Assembly: GCA_039105265.1 (NCBI GenBank)
Contig: JAPFFF010000008.1
Coordinates: 1,488,001 to 1,552,000 of the forward strand
Source: Tritrichomonas musculus
Lineage: Eukaryota > Parabasalia > Tritrichomonadida > Tritrichomonadidae
Direction: 5' to 3'
DNA: 64,000 nt
This document shows positions 30,573 through 42,030 of the stretch, piece by piece. The notes under the pieces are model-generated. The model saw only the letters and a program-made list of their open reading frames with translations, had not been told where the DNA came from and searched no databases. A program made the translations under genes and the position numbers. The number at the start of each line of letters is the position of its first letter. Positions within the stretch are counted from its first letter, which is position 1.

Positions 30573-31808
30573 ATGGAGCTCGAAGATGCATTTTTTGAAA
30601 CTTCAGACTACGAATTGACCAACACCAAGCTTGGAGAAGGCCAATTTGGAGAAGTCTTCCTTGTGAAAAATATTGATGATGACAAACTATATGCAGCCAA
30701 GATAATTAATGTCCAATGCAATTACTCAGGGAAAGAGCAATTGAGGCTTATACGTGAAACAGCTATACTCCACAGTCTTGACCACCCAGCAATTGTCAAA
30801 TTTTATGGAGTCAACTTCCACGCATTTGATGATCCTTCACAATTATCGCCTACGATTCTCACAGAATATCTCGCAAAAGGCTCGTTTAAGGAAGTCCTCA
30901 AGAAAGCCGAGCACGGCCTTGCCGATCACGAATGGAATGCCACAAAAAAACACATCTGTTTACTTGGGATTGCAGACGCGATGCGCTATCTGCATTCGCA
31001 TGGTGTTTTGCACAGAGATCTCAAGCCAGAAAACATCCTCATTGATGGAGATTACAGGCCACGTATTGCTGACTTTGGCATGTCTCGATGTTTCTCTAAA
31101 GCTTTGTCAAGATCGATGCAACTTTCAATGACAGGAAAAATCGGGACACCCCTCTACATGTCGCCCGAACTTTTTGAAGATGAAGAACACTTCAGTCCTG
31201 GTGTCGATGTCTACGCTTTTGGAATCATGGCATATGAAATTGCCTCAGGACAAGAACCTTACTCAGAGAATGGGAAATCAATCACTCTGACAAATCTAGT
31301 GAGGAAAGTTCTCAATGGTAAAAGACCAGATTTCGTTGAAGGCATCACAGAACCAATGTGGGAATTGATCACTCGATGTTGGAGCAAAGATCCTAAAGAA
31401 CGTCCTTCATTCGATGAGATATTCGACGAATTATCAACCAATTTTTCACTCCTTGATGAAGACGTTGATGAAGAAGAAATCAATGAATACATCAAATATT
31501 TAGGTGACAAAAGAAATGAAAAAACTGCTGTAAGTGAAGAAAAAGATGATTTTCGTTTTGAATACGATCAACTCGTCAAAAAGCAAGAAAATGATAAAAA
31601 AATTTATTCAGATATGTTAAAAATATTGATTGGTAAACATAGTGGTATTGGTGATTTGTATTTTGATTCAGTTAAAGGAAATATATTACATCTTGCATGC
31701 AAAGCAGGCAATATTGAACTTGTGAAATACCTTATATCGCTTAACAAAATTGATCTAGCATCAAAATCTATTTTCATTTATTTTTTAATTCCATTTCATT
31801 TTGGATAA
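30573..31808 (+). CDS. TKL-type protein kinase with first ankyrin repeat
   Basis: 411 residues. The kinase domain (about 14-285) has glycine loop GEGQFGEVF, ATP lysine in YAAKII, catalytic loop HRDLKPEN, DFG, and GTPLYMSPELF. The C-lobe signature MWELITRCWSKDPKERPSFDEI is the usual tyrosine-kinase-like (TKL) ending. An acidic linker follows (LLDEDVDEEEINEYI), then at about 370-400 the first ankyrin repeat (ILHLACKAGNIELVKYLISL). The frame closes soon after, but the plus strand continues with twelve more ankyrin blocks to 34447, so the true protein may be much longer. Kinase plus ankyrin proteins are a large trichomonad family; the substrate is unknown. Confidence 0.85.
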   Translation: MELEDAFFETSDYELTNTKLGEGQFGEVFLVKNIDDDKLYAAKIINVQCNYSGKEQLRLIRETAILHSLDHPAIVKFYGVNFHAFDDPSQLSPTILTEYLAKGSFKEVLKKAEHGLADHEWNATKKHICLLGIADAMRYLHSHGVLHRDLKPENILIDGDYRPRIADFGMSRCFSKALSRSMQLSMTGKIGTPLYMSPELFEDEEHFSPGVDVYAFGIMAYEIASGQEPYSENGKSITLTNLVRKVLNGKRPDFVEGITEPMWELITRCWSKDPKERPSFDEIFDELSTNFSLLDEDVDEEEINEYIKYLGDKRNEKTAVSEEKDDFRFEYDQLVKKQENDKKIYSDMLKILIGKHSGIGDLYFDSVKGNILHLACKAGNIELVKYLISLNKIDLASKSIFIYFLIPFHFG

Positions 31809-34447
31809 ATTTATGACATTTTAATCATCATAAGATTTAATGGAATTCACTCCTAAATGTTTGTAAAACAATTTTGCACTTTGCATGTGAATCAGGAAAT
31901 ATTGAACTTGTAAAATACATCATATCACTTAACATGATTGATATCTCATTGAAAACTATTTTGAATTATTTTTGTTAATAAAATTTTTATCATCATATTT
32001 ATTTATTTAATTTCTATAATAATAATTTTTCATGGAATTCCAAAGCAAATATAGTTATTATACAATTTTGCATCTTGCATGTAAATTAGGAAATGTTGAT
32101 CTTGTGAAATACATCATATCATTGAACAAAATTGATATCACGTCGAAAGCAATTTTCATTTATTTTTATAAATAAAATTTTAATTTTTATAGTTTTATAG
32201 CATTTTTTATCATTTGAAATTTATGATATTCAACAATAAAAATATTTTTAAAACAATTTTGCACCTTGCTTGTGAATCAGGAAACGTCGAACTTGTAAAA
32301 TATATCATTTCATTGGACAAGATTGATATCACATCAAAAACTATTTTAATTATTATTTTTTTGGATAAAATTTCAATAATTATAAATTTATTTCATTTCA
32401 ATCATCAGCAATTTATGATATTTCAGACATCATATATTTTTGACATTTCAATTATCATATATTTATGATATTTCAATTATTTTTTATTCATTATATTTCA
32501 TTCATTAAAAATTTTAATGATATTAAAAGTATAAATATTAATAAAACAATTTTGCATCTTGCATGTGAATCAGGAAATGTTGAACTTGTTAAATACATTA
32601 TATCACTAAACAAGATTGATGTAACATTGAAAACTATTTCATTTATGTTTTATTCAATTCAATCATCATAAATTTATTATATTTTGAATTTTAGAATTTT
32701 TCATGAAATTCAAATATATAAATTCTTTTAAAACCATTTTACATCTTGCATGTGAATCTGGAAATGTTGAACTTGTGAAATATATTATATCATTGAACAA
32801 GATTGATATTAAAGCGAAAACTATTTAACTTTTTGTTTGTTAATTTAATTTTATCATTAGTTTTATGACATCACCAGCAACATTGATTTTTATTACATTC
32901 CTATCATCAAAAGTTTTCATGAAATTTAAAAATAAAAATTTTTATGAAACGATTTTACATCTTGCATGTAGATCAGGAAGCCTTGAACTTGTGGAATACA
33001 TTATATCACTGCGCAAGATTGATGTCCAATCCAAAACTATTTTAATTTTATTTATAATAAAATTTCAATCATAATGGTTTTATTACATTTCATATATCAA
33101 AGTTTTATTTCATTCCAATAATCAACAATTTATTATATTTCAAATATCGTAAATTTATTACATTTTATATCATTATAAATTCATGACATTTCTTCAAATT
33201 CAAAATTTATGATATTCAAAATAAAAATGTATTTTTAAAACAATTTTACATTGTGCATGTGAATCAGGGAATGTTGAACTTGTGAAGTACATCATATCAC
33301 TAAACAAAATTGATATCACATCGAAAGCTATTTTATTCTATTTTTAATTCCATTCAAAAAATTGTAAATTAATTATATTTCAATCATCATAAAACTTTAA
33401 TGAAATTTAGAAATAAAAAAATTTTTAAAACAATTTTGCATTTTGCATGCAAATCAGGAAATGTTGAACTTGTTCAATATATCATATCATTAAACATGAT
33501 TGATATCACGTCACGAACTATTTTTAATTGTTATTCTAAATAAAATTCCAATCATTATATCTTCATGACATTTTAAATCATCATAAAATTAATCGAATTT
33601 CAATTACTATCAATTAATGATATTTCAATCATCAAAATTTTATGACATTTATATCATTGTGAATTTATTACATTCCAATCATATTCAAGTTATTGCATTT
33701 CAATAATCATGATTTAATTATGTTTTCGTCATCTTAAATTTATGACATTTTAATCATCTCAAAAATTCATGGAATTCAAAAGTAAAATATATTTGTTATA
33801 CAATTTTACATCTTGCCTGTGAATCAGGAAATATTAAACTTGTGAAATATCTCATATCATTAAACAAGATTGATATCAAATCAAAAACTATTTTTAATTT
33901 TTGTTTTATTCTATTTAATCACTACAAATTTATGGTGTTTCAGCCATTATTTTTTTTTTCATAAAATTCAAAATCAAAATTATTTTTGAAACAATTTTGC
34001 ATCTTGCATGTGAATCTGGAAATATTGAACTTGTAAAATATATCATATCATTGAACAAAATTGATATCAAATCGAAAACTATTTTTTATTATTATTATTT
34101 TATTCCATTCAATCATTAACAATTTTACGGAATTTCTTTCATATAGTAAGTTTTCATGGGATTCAAAAATAATAATATTTTTAAAACAATTTTGCACTTA
34201 GCATGTGAATCAGGAAATGTAGAACTTGTGCAATACATCACATCACTGAACAAGATTGATGCTACAACCAAAACCATTTTAATAAATTTTAAATAAAATT
34301 TTCAATAATCATATATTTATGACATTTCAATAATCTTAAATTTTCATGGTATTTTTCATTGAAATTATTTTTAAAACTGCCATTGATATTTCAAGAAATC
34401 AAGGTTATGAGAAAATTACTCAATTTCTTACCAAACTTGAAAAATAG
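31683..34447 (+). repeat. Spaced ankyrin array: twelve repeats separated by AT-rich spacers, plus a C-terminal block
   Basis: Conserved blocks start (Ile codon of ILHLA) at 31683, 31871, 32065, 32256, 32549, 32736, 32952, 33243, 33433, 33803, 33994 and 34189. Each encodes about 31 residues close to KTILHLACESGNVELVKYI then SLNKIDITSKT. Between blocks lie AT-rich spacers of about 90 nt (three or four longer) with stops in all frames and mixed lengths, so the frame is not kept. The last block (34373-34447) encodes KTAIDISRNQGYEKITQF and ends in TAG like a normal ankyrin C-terminus. Differences between blocks are mostly silent. Joining ATTTT after SKT to TTTT before the next KT restores the 33-residue period. 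No canonical GT or AG borders, and no trichomonad 3' splice motif, were seen. Confidence 0.85.
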
Positions 34448-34611
34448 TATTGGTAAAAAAAAAGGATTTTTAAATGAGCACTTCATATTTTCTAAATTAA
34501 TAAATTGATCCTTTCGCATTATTTTTCTTTTTTATGATTTTATTATGAGTATTTTTTTAATACAAATGATCATTCTTTCTGTGAACTTCCAAAAGCTTTT
34601 TTAAAAAATTA

Positions 34612-34859
34612 CAGGTCGCGACATTTAAGTTGCAATTTTTCCCCGACAAAGTTGCAATTCCTCTCAATCTTGTGAATTTTTTGAAAGGGAGTTAAATTTA
34701 ACATTTTGTATTATCAAAAAGGTTTTATCTACGTTTTTATCCTTTTCACACCGACCTAGTGGCATGCGACCAAATTGAATGCTTTTGCCGACCAAGTTGC
34801 AGGCTAGCAGACCTGTATGTATCGTAGGGAAAAAATAGCAACTTGAATGTCTCGACCTG
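34612..34859. mobile_element. Small inverted-repeat element (MITE), TA-flanked
   Basis: 248 bp between CAGGTCGCGACATTTAAG and its near-complement, ending CGACCTG, flanked by TA (34610-34611 and 34860-34861). The arms match over about 36 bp with a few differences. No ORF. An internal CAGACCTGTA lies near 34808. The TA target points to the Tc1/mariner superfamily. Confidence 0.75.
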
Positions 34860-34861
34860 TA

Positions 34862-36168
34862 TATATCTTAAATAAATAAAAATTAAAATATAAATTAAGT
34901 TTAACAACCAATGAAATCATCGAATGAACTCTTCAAAATTTAAAATTAAGCTTAACAACAAGTTTATTTATTTATAACTAAAATGAATATCATAAATGTC
35001 AGTAATTACTGATAATTTTCTGCTTGTTTTCTGAATTTTACTTCTTTTAGTGAATTAATATTCTGTAGTAGGGTTTCGATAAGTTTTGAGAGCCACTCTC
35101 AATTTTGAAATAAAATTGAAAAGACGAGTCTCAAATTATTCAAAAATTCATAAAAAATTTGGAAAAAAAATGTTTTTTAAGTTAATCTTAAAAAATATTG
35201 GTTTTATATAGTCTTGCGGATTCTATGAGTTCATATTTAGGAGCCATATTTCATTATTTAATTAAACAGGAGCCTGTTTTAGGCAATAATATGTGCTTAC
35301 ATTTTGGACATAAATATGATTTAAAGATATGATTTCGATCATTCATACAAATTGACATTACTATAAAAGAAAAACCCTGATCATTTGTAAAAATGCTATT
35401 TTGATAGGAAAATTTGTTTTTGATTGCTTCGTATTGCATAAATCAAAGATTTTAAAAAAAATTGAATCAAAATGTTTGTAACAAAAAGTTTTTTTTTTTC
35501 AGAGGTTCTATCAAATTTTTTGAGAGAATTGAGAGGATCTTTCCATAAAAAATTTGACACTTAAGTTTTAGCATCAATATAAATTACTTTCCACTTATTG
35601 ATTAATATAACAGTTATATCAACCATTATAATTATATTATTGATAATTAATTACGCCTTTTCTTAAATCTTCAAATGATCATTTGATGATATATAATTGC
35701 ACATGTTTTTGTATAAATTTAACTCAAAAAACAAAAATACTTAAATAAATTAGACAAAAAATAAATTTATATGGATTAAAATGATAAATAAAATCAAATC
35801 GAAGCAAATATTTATTGGATAAAAATATTGTAGAGACATTTTATAAATTGATATATTTTTTATTAATAATATTATAATTTGATATTATTTTATTAAATAT
35901 TTGAATGAATAAATGAATTTAACATTCGATATGTATAAAATGAAATATCAACATTCAATGCCAAATATTTGAATGAACTCATAGAATCAACAACAGTTAA
36001 GCGAAAATTTATACTATTTTGACTAGTTTAATGGATTAACTTGGTTCTTAATTATATATATATATCATTATTTTCATATTTTGAAATGTTATTTTAAAGA
36101 GGAATTATGAACAAAAGGAAATTGCAAAAATTTTAAATTTCAATGCTGTCAAAATACCATATCTACAT
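34862..36168. other. AT-rich spacer
   Basis: No convincing gene. A minus-strand ORF at 35254-35439 (61 aa) has a CPKCKH motif near its end, which might be half a zinc ribbon, but nothing else supports it. Upstream of the gene at 36169 the DNA is featureless A and T. Confidence 0.45.
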
Positions 36169-39100
36169 ATGGCTTTAAACACAAATACATTCACAATTGG
36201 ATCAAATAATGACACTTCAAAAGGTTCTTTTGACGACAAATGGACTATTAATATAACGCCTGGATCTAGATCATGCAACTTTAACTTTTTAAAATATCTT
36301 CCGCCAAACTTTTTAATTTCAACGAAAGATTCGTCTGAAAAGTTCAACGTGTTGATACTAGAAAATATTAGCACTGCTATAAGAAATTTTCTTATAGTAA
36401 ATCCAGATTCCAGAGAATATCATCTTGATATCCAAGATTCAAGTAATGCTCTTTGCAAAGTAAAGCAAATGTGCCAAGGAGAATCAGTGACAATATCCGA
36501 AGATATAAAAACAAACTTTAATGAAATTATAAAAGCAATGGAATTTGATCAATCTCCTAATTTTGATTTTTTAAAAATAGACGCGTATGAAAGATTTGTA
36601 ATAGAGACCAAAAAAAGGAAATATAGGTGCAATATTTATGGCGTTTTATCATCATCAGTAATTCGAAATATTATATCAAAAAGTGACGTTGAAGAAGAAG
36701 ATGAAGAAGAAAGATATTATTTTTATGATATAGAAGATCCAAATGAAGAATTCATGATCATTGTGAACATATTTAATTTCCAAGATGTCAAATTGACAGA
36801 AGAAAATTTTGATGTTCTCAAAAAGTTTGCATCAGAATTAGAAATTGAATGCTTACTTGATATTTTAGACAAATTCAATAACAAAGATGAATACAGAGAA
36901 ACAACAATTGATGAACAAGAAACCATCATTGAAAAAATTGATGGAATTTTTGATCCTTTGTTTCACATAAAAGAAAACACAATTGATTCCACTTTTTCAG
37001 AGGTTATAGGTACAAAGTTCTCAAAAAGTGAAGAATATGTCAATGAACTGGCATCAATCATAGTTACTATCGCACAAACGAAAGCTGACTTGCAAGACAG
37101 TCTGATTGACTTGATGGTTAAATTAAATGAAGAAGGACCTGATAACATGAAAAGCTTGCTTCATTTTGTTGTCTCGAAATCTATGTTTTTGTTCACAAAA
37201 AGGATGGATTCAGCTGAAGCAGACTTGATTTATCCATTTGTCTACAGAATGTACAAAAGAAATCTCATTCCAAAAGATCAAATTATCTTTAAAATAAATG
37301 AGTCCCATAATAAATTACACAATTTTTGCATTTCTTGGTTCCTTCCTGAAGTACTGGAAGCTGATTCATATTATATAAAGAATTATCACGATGAAGACCA
37401 GGGAAAAGTTATGAAAAGCTATGATTATTTGATAAAATATAAGAATGAAATGTTCTTTACAAAGGATTTAATTAACATGTCAGAATACTTCGAAATGAGA
37501 GACAAAAATGAAAATGATGATGACATTGCAAGAGTAATAAAAAACGATGACATCAATCAATTGCAAGCACTCGTATCGAATAACCCTGACATGATATTGG
37601 ATGGAACTATTAAAAGTAATATTTTTGAACCTTTCAAAGTAAGGAGAATTAATTATTTAAATTATGCAGCTTTTAATGGATCAATCAACTGCTTCAAATA
37701 TCTGTTATTGAATAAAGTTGAGATTGACGAATTAACATATGAACTATCAATTATTGGAGGAAACTTTGAAATTGTCAGAATTGTTAATAATGCAAAAGAT
37801 AATGATTATTCATCGATTGATTTTGTTTTAAGTGGATTAAAGCAAGCGATAAAATATCATCAAGATGAACTTTTTGATTGGATTTTTGATTCAAATTATC
37901 AGAATATTAAAGGATTTAAAGACTTTGAATCTTTGATTAATTGTTCAATCGAAAGTTTTAACTATCATTCATTGATTCAAATATTCGGTAATAATGATTT
38001 AAATTTTTTAGAATCATCTATCAAATTTTCATCATTTCTTGAACTCGCAGCAGAAAAAGGTTCATGTTATTATTTAATTTTATTGATGAATTTGTTCGAT
38101 ATAAGTAATACAGCTAAAGTATCAGCTTCGCTAATTAGTACGATATGTTCAGATAACATTTTTATTTTCAATCAATTTCATAAATCAATAAAAGAAGAAG
38201 ATCTCATTGAAGTAATTCTTTTGTCCTTAAAAAATGATTGTGAACATATAAGTAATTACATTTTAGACAGTAATGAAATCAGATTTGATAAAAAGACATC
38301 ACAAAAAATATTAGCTTGTTTTGTCTACATCCTTTTTGACAACAGAAATGATAACTTATTTGATAGAATTATTAAATTGTGCTCATATGATTCCAATATA
38401 TTAAAAGATGTAATGCTTGAGACCATTAATTTTTACAACAACAAATTTCATAAGAAAATCATTGGTTTATTTAATAATAATGAAAATGCAGGATTTTATT
38501 ACAGTGAAATAATAAATGAACTTATTTCAAAAAACAAATATGAAGTGACCAAATATATCATTGACCAGAAATATCCAGTTGACTTTCATTATTTGGTAAA
38601 TGAAATACAAATGTATGGCAACATGGATATTAAACTTTTCCAATTAATAATGGATTCTTTAAGTCCAGAATTTCAAAATAAAATGCTGAATATATTGGAT
38701 AATGCAATTCCATCAGAAAATTATCCTCTTATTCAGCACATATTGAAATCATATGATTTCATCTCAGAAAATGCATTAATTGAAGCAACCAAAATTCAAG
38801 ATGATAAATTAATGGAAAAAATATTGGAAAAAAGAAGTGATCCTTCATTCATTAACGCAAATACAGATAGAGGAAATGCTTTGTATTGGGCAGTTATTCA
38901 AACCAATAAATTTGCTATTAAAAAGCTTCTTTCAATTCCAGGTATTAATCCAAACATTATTGTTAAAGATGATCCTGAAATTGTAACACCTTTCATTTTA
39001 TCTGGCTTAACGCACTTATTTAATATATTTCTTGATTTTTATGGGGAAAATATTAAAGACAAAGAACCAAAATGGCAACTTGAAATAATCGTAAAAAATC

Positions 39101-40413
39101 TTTTTGACCGTTATGAAAAAAATGAAATTCTTTTCCCTAATATGTTACCTGCTCTAAAAGAAAGGTTTTTGCAAATAATGAAATTAAATGTCATTGATTT
39201 AAATGTTTATTCAACAAATGATTCTGTTCTTACATTTGCAATTAAAAGATCTTATTATGATCTTGTTCGTGAACTTCTTCAAAATGAAACAGTTGATGTT
39301 AACTTGACTATTCCTTATCATAAAATTAATCCTTTAAGTTTTGCGATTTATGATATGAACATGTTCATTCTTCTGATCAACCATCCAAAAATTGATATCA
39401 ATTATATAGATTATGATTATAAAACTATTTTTCATACGAACTCAGATAAAATAAAAAGTTATTTATTCATCAAGAATGAAAGAATGAATTATTGCAAAAA
39501 CATGATTAATAATTCTAATCTGGATTACCTCTCTACGTTAAATATTACTGAATCTTTATTCCTTAGAGAAAGTGTTAATAATGATAAATATGATGATTAT
39601 TTTAATACAACATTTGATTTTACATTTCCTAATTTTTCATCAAGGAATTTTGATCTTCCAATTGAATCCCATGAACTCATAACTGGTCTGTTTTGTGAAA
39701 AATTCATTCTTGACTTTAAGAGTAATTTAATTACTGTTGACATAACCAAGAATTATTATCATATTGAAAACAAGGCAAGTTTCAATATCAAAATTCTAAA
39801 CAAAGATGATACTCTTTCTAAAAAAATTAATGTTGAAATTGAATTTTTAAACAAAGTATCAAAATCAACAAAAATTCCTCTAAAACTTGAGTATATTTTA
39901 AATCCAGAAAATGGCTGGTTATTTGATGATAAATTAAAAATCCAAGTTGAAGTGATTTCATCATTTAAGAGGATAAAATCCAATGGACATCCTCCGTCGC
40001 TTCCACAAAATTTGGCAGAAAATATCTTTGGAATTAGGTTTCGTGTTCCAATTAGTATGTTTGATCTAAACAAATTTGATAACATAATTAAATTCCAAAA
40101 GATTGAAATTGGACGTGATTTTTCCTTATCTCCAATAATCTTTTATTATTTTGAAGAAGAAAAAATCAATATTCACACATACTTCTTGTACACCGGAAGA
40201 GGTAGATTTTCATTCAAAAATTTGATCATTTATTACGAAAATAAAGATCAAAATAAGAATTTCTTATCAATGTTTTCTGATGAAGAATTATGTGCATATG
40301 TTAAAATGCCTGTTTTAACATTGGAAAAGTCGATGGAAAAAGATGGCTTTTCTTTCATTTATGGAAACCAGACAGTACTTCAATTATGCTTTAAGATTCA
40401 AATGAGAAATTAA
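36169..40413 (+). CDS. BTB-like / ankyrin (DUF3447-type) / MATH-like giant protein
   Basis: 1414 residues in one frame. The N-terminal part (about 140-240) has a BTB-like rhythm (CNIYGVLSSSVIRNIISK, then FMIIVNIFNF, and LKKFASELEIECLLDIL), as in the large trichomonad family of BTB/ankyrin proteins. Residues about 440-1100 are divergent ankyrin helices (LNYAAFNGSINCFKYLLL, LSIIGGNFEIVRIV, LYWAVIQTNKFAIKKLL, LTFAIKRSYYDLVRELL). The C-terminus (about 1150-1414) is beta-rich, and NPENGWLFDDKLKIQVEV resembles the end of a MATH/TRAF domain. BTB plus MATH suggests a substrate adaptor for a cullin-3 ubiquitin ligase; that role is inferred. No signal peptide or membrane segment. It looks intact. Confidence 0.75.
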   Translation: MALNTNTFTIGSNNDTSKGSFDDKWTINITPGSRSCNFNFLKYLPPNFLISTKDSSEKFNVLILENISTAIRNFLIVNPDSREYHLDIQDSSNALCKVKQMCQGESVTISEDIKTNFNEIIKAMEFDQSPNFDFLKIDAYERFVIETKKRKYRCNIYGVLSSSVIRNIISKSDVEEEDEEERYYFYDIEDPNEEFMIIVNIFNFQDVKLTEENFDVLKKFASELEIECLLDILDKFNNKDEYRETTIDEQETIIEKIDGIFDPLFHIKENTIDSTFSEVIGTKFSKSEEYVNELASIIVTIAQTKADLQDSLIDLMVKLNEEGPDNMKSLLHFVVSKSMFLFTKRMDSAEADLIYPFVYRMYKRNLIPKDQIIFKINESHNKLHNFCISWFLPEVLEADSYYIKNYHDEDQGKVMKSYDYLIKYKNEMFFTKDLINMSEYFEMRDKNENDDDIARVIKNDDINQLQALVSNNPDMILDGTIKSNIFEPFKVRRINYLNYAAFNGSINCFKYLLLNKVEIDELTYELSIIGGNFEIVRIVNNAKDNDYSSIDFVLSGLKQAIKYHQDELFDWIFDSNYQNIKGFKDFESLINCSIESFNYHSLIQIFGNNDLNFLESSIKFSSFLELAAEKGSCYYLILLMNLFDISNTAKVSASLISTICSDNIFIFNQFHKSIKEEDLIEVILLSLKNDCEHISNYILDSNEIRFDKKTSQKILACFVYILFDNRNDNLFDRIIKLCSYDSNILKDVMLETINFYNNKFHKKIIGLFNNNENAGFYYSEIINELISKNKYEVTKYIIDQKYPVDFHYLVNEIQMYGNMDIKLFQLIMDSLSPEFQNKMLNILDNAIPSENYPLIQHILKSYDFISENALIEATKIQDDKLMEKILEKRSDPSFINANTDRGNALYWAVIQTNKFAIKKLLSIPGINPNIIVKDDPEIVTPFILSGLTHLFNIFLDFYGENIKDKEPKWQLEIIVKNLFDRYEKNEILFPNMLPALKERFLQIMKLNVIDLNVYSTNDSVLTFAIKRSYYDLVRELLQNETVDVNLTIPYHKINPLSFAIYDMNMFILLINHPKIDINYIDYDYKTIFHTNSDKIKSYLFIKNERMNYCKNMINNSNLDYLSTLNITESLFLRESVNNDKYDDYFNTTFDFTFPNFSSRNFDLPIESHELITGLFCEKFILDFKSNLITVDITKNYYHIENKASFNIKILNKDDTLSKKINVEIEFLNKVSKSTKIPLKLEYILNPENGWLFDDKLKIQVEVISSFKRIKSNGHPPSLPQNLAENIFGIRFRVPISMFDLNKFDNIIKFQKIEIGRDFSLSPIIFYYFEEEKINIHTYFLYTGRGRFSFKNLIIYYENKDQNKNFLSMFSDEELCAYVKMPVLTLEKSMEKDGFSFIYGNQTVLQLCFKIQMRN

Positions 40414-40509
40414 AATTAAACTCACTTTTTCTACTAAAACTAAGAAATAATTATTTTCTTGTCTTTTTATTTAAATTATTTTTTTTTTAAAAAAAAATTA
40501 AAAAGTTCT

Positions 40510-40790
40510 TTCAGGATGCTGGCTTTTTGTAAGAATAAAGAATCATATATGCAACTTTTATTTAAAAGTTCAGATGTCATGAATATACCAGATCCAATTC
40601 CACTTGTATAAAGTGGCTGTGTTCATGAACCAACTAATGCTGATGCACCTGTTTGTAATTCAAATTTTTGGAGATGGAATTCTGCAATTCCCAAAAAGCT
40701 TTCCAAGCGTCATTAGGCCATGATGACTAATTTCTAGCTGAATTGATTTCAGCTGCATGTATTCGATATTCATAATATTTCATTATAACT
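40510..40790 (+). pseudogene. Decayed coding stretch, family not recognised
   Basis: A plus-strand frame from about 40510 gives coding-like sequence (MLAFCKNKESYMQLLFK, MNIPDPIPLV, a TAA, then SGCVHEPTNADAPVCNSNF). A second frame then takes over (ASLGHDD, FLAELISAACIRY). The vocabulary is that of a real, once globular protein, but it has at least one frame shift and several stops, and no start. Confidence 0.4.
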
Positions 40791-40842
40791 TTCCGAATAA
40801 ATTATTTTTCTATGTCGTTTTGCTTTAATTAAAGATTTTGCT

Positions 40843-42030
40843 TTAAGCGCACCAAAAAGTAATTAAAATTACTGCATCATCGTCATCATTATATTCATAG
40901 CTATCAGACTCCACTTTTTCATAATCTTCTAATTTTTCTTTATCATTCAAAAGATCTTTTTTTAAACATTGGTGTTTTTCCTCTTTTGGAGGAAGAATAT
41001 GAATATTTGCAGAGAGTAATGTCATTAATTCTGTCATGTTTGGTTCTTCACCGTCATATTGGTCAAATGAATATATAAACCAAGGAATGAAGTTAGCAAT
41101 CGGTGCCATTTCAACAATATTAAAAGCTCTGGCAACCATTTCAATTACTTGTAATTCAATTGAAACATCAGCTTTAATATTTTTAGACAAAATTGAATTT
41201 GCTTTGTTTTTTTGATTCAGAAATTTTAAATAAATGAGCAAATGTAATAAATTCTTTTGATGCTCTTTCACAAATATTTTTAATATCTAAAATAGGTTCA
41301 TCGAAAATGCATTTTTCATTTGGTAATTTCTAATCTTTAAAATTTCATCTTTAGATTCTTTTAAATATATATCAAATTTGCTTTTATTACATATTATATT
41401 ATCAATATACATGTTTACTTGATCTTCAATTATATCGATACTCATTCTTTTACCAATGTTTTCTCGTGCTTTTATTATTGATTTTTCTTGAAGTTTATGT
41501 AATTTTTCAATTGCTTTTTCTATTTCGTTTGAAATCATTTTTTCCATTTTTTGGGTGCTTTCTTTATATTGATGTGAACATAATACATTTTTTTGATCTT
41601 CTAATATTTCTTTCGTTAATGATAATAGATCATTATATATTTCCCTAAAAAAGTCATCGTTTTTGACAATTTCAATTATTTTTAATAAATTTTGGTACCA
41701 ATTACTTTCAAGATTGGATAATGACATGTATAATGCACAAATTGCGGTTTTTATTAGCATTAAAGATAATATTGTTAGAGTATAAAATTTTATTATATTC
41801 TTTTCTTTTAATATTTGTTCAATTGGATCAATGATATGCTTAAAAAATGATTTTCTTTTTTCGTTTTCAAGATAATAATTAAAACAATCAACTATTGAAA
41901 TGGCCGTAAAATTGGTTAGTGAATATGAAACTATTTTCATAGAATCGCATTTCCGAAAAATATTTTTTTTACCTAATAAAAAAAGAAAAATTAAAAAATA
42001 AATAAAAGAATAATAAGTATGGCAGAACAT
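40843..42030 (-). pseudogene. Frame-shifted gene relic with possible VPS9-like part
   Basis: Two minus-strand frames in line: 41287-42030 (247 aa, Lys/Glu helices such as EKMISNEIEKAIEKLHKLQE) and 40843-41271 (142 aa). Between them a third frame holds protein-like sequence (DIKNICERASKEFITFAH), so the coding path seems to shift frame twice. The second part, EMVARAFNIVEMAPIANF then IPWFIYSF and TELMTLLSANI, faintly recalls a VPS9 domain (Rab5 exchange factor), which is a weak guess. It ends in an acidic patch and ILITFWCA. It may be a dead gene, or the shifts may be assembly errors. Confidence 0.4.

Noticed and set aside
31683-34447. CRISPR-like reading of the spaced repeats
   Set aside because: The repeats are about 100 bp, encode ankyrin sequence, vary at silent sites, and the genome is eukaryotic; the spacers are low-complexity A and T.
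31683-34447. Canonical GT-AG introns in the ankyrin array
   Set aside because: Block edges show no conserved GT or AG and no trichomonad branch/3' splice motif, so canonical splicing is not supported.
35254-35439. 61-aa ORF with CPKCKH
   Set aside because: Too short, only one CxxC, no neighbours or composition bias to support it; mentioned only in the spacer note.
35050-35560. Partly similar sequences GGTTTCGATAAGTTTTGAGAG and GGTTCTATCAAATTTTTTGAG
   Set aside because: Direct rather than inverted, with too many differences to call an element.
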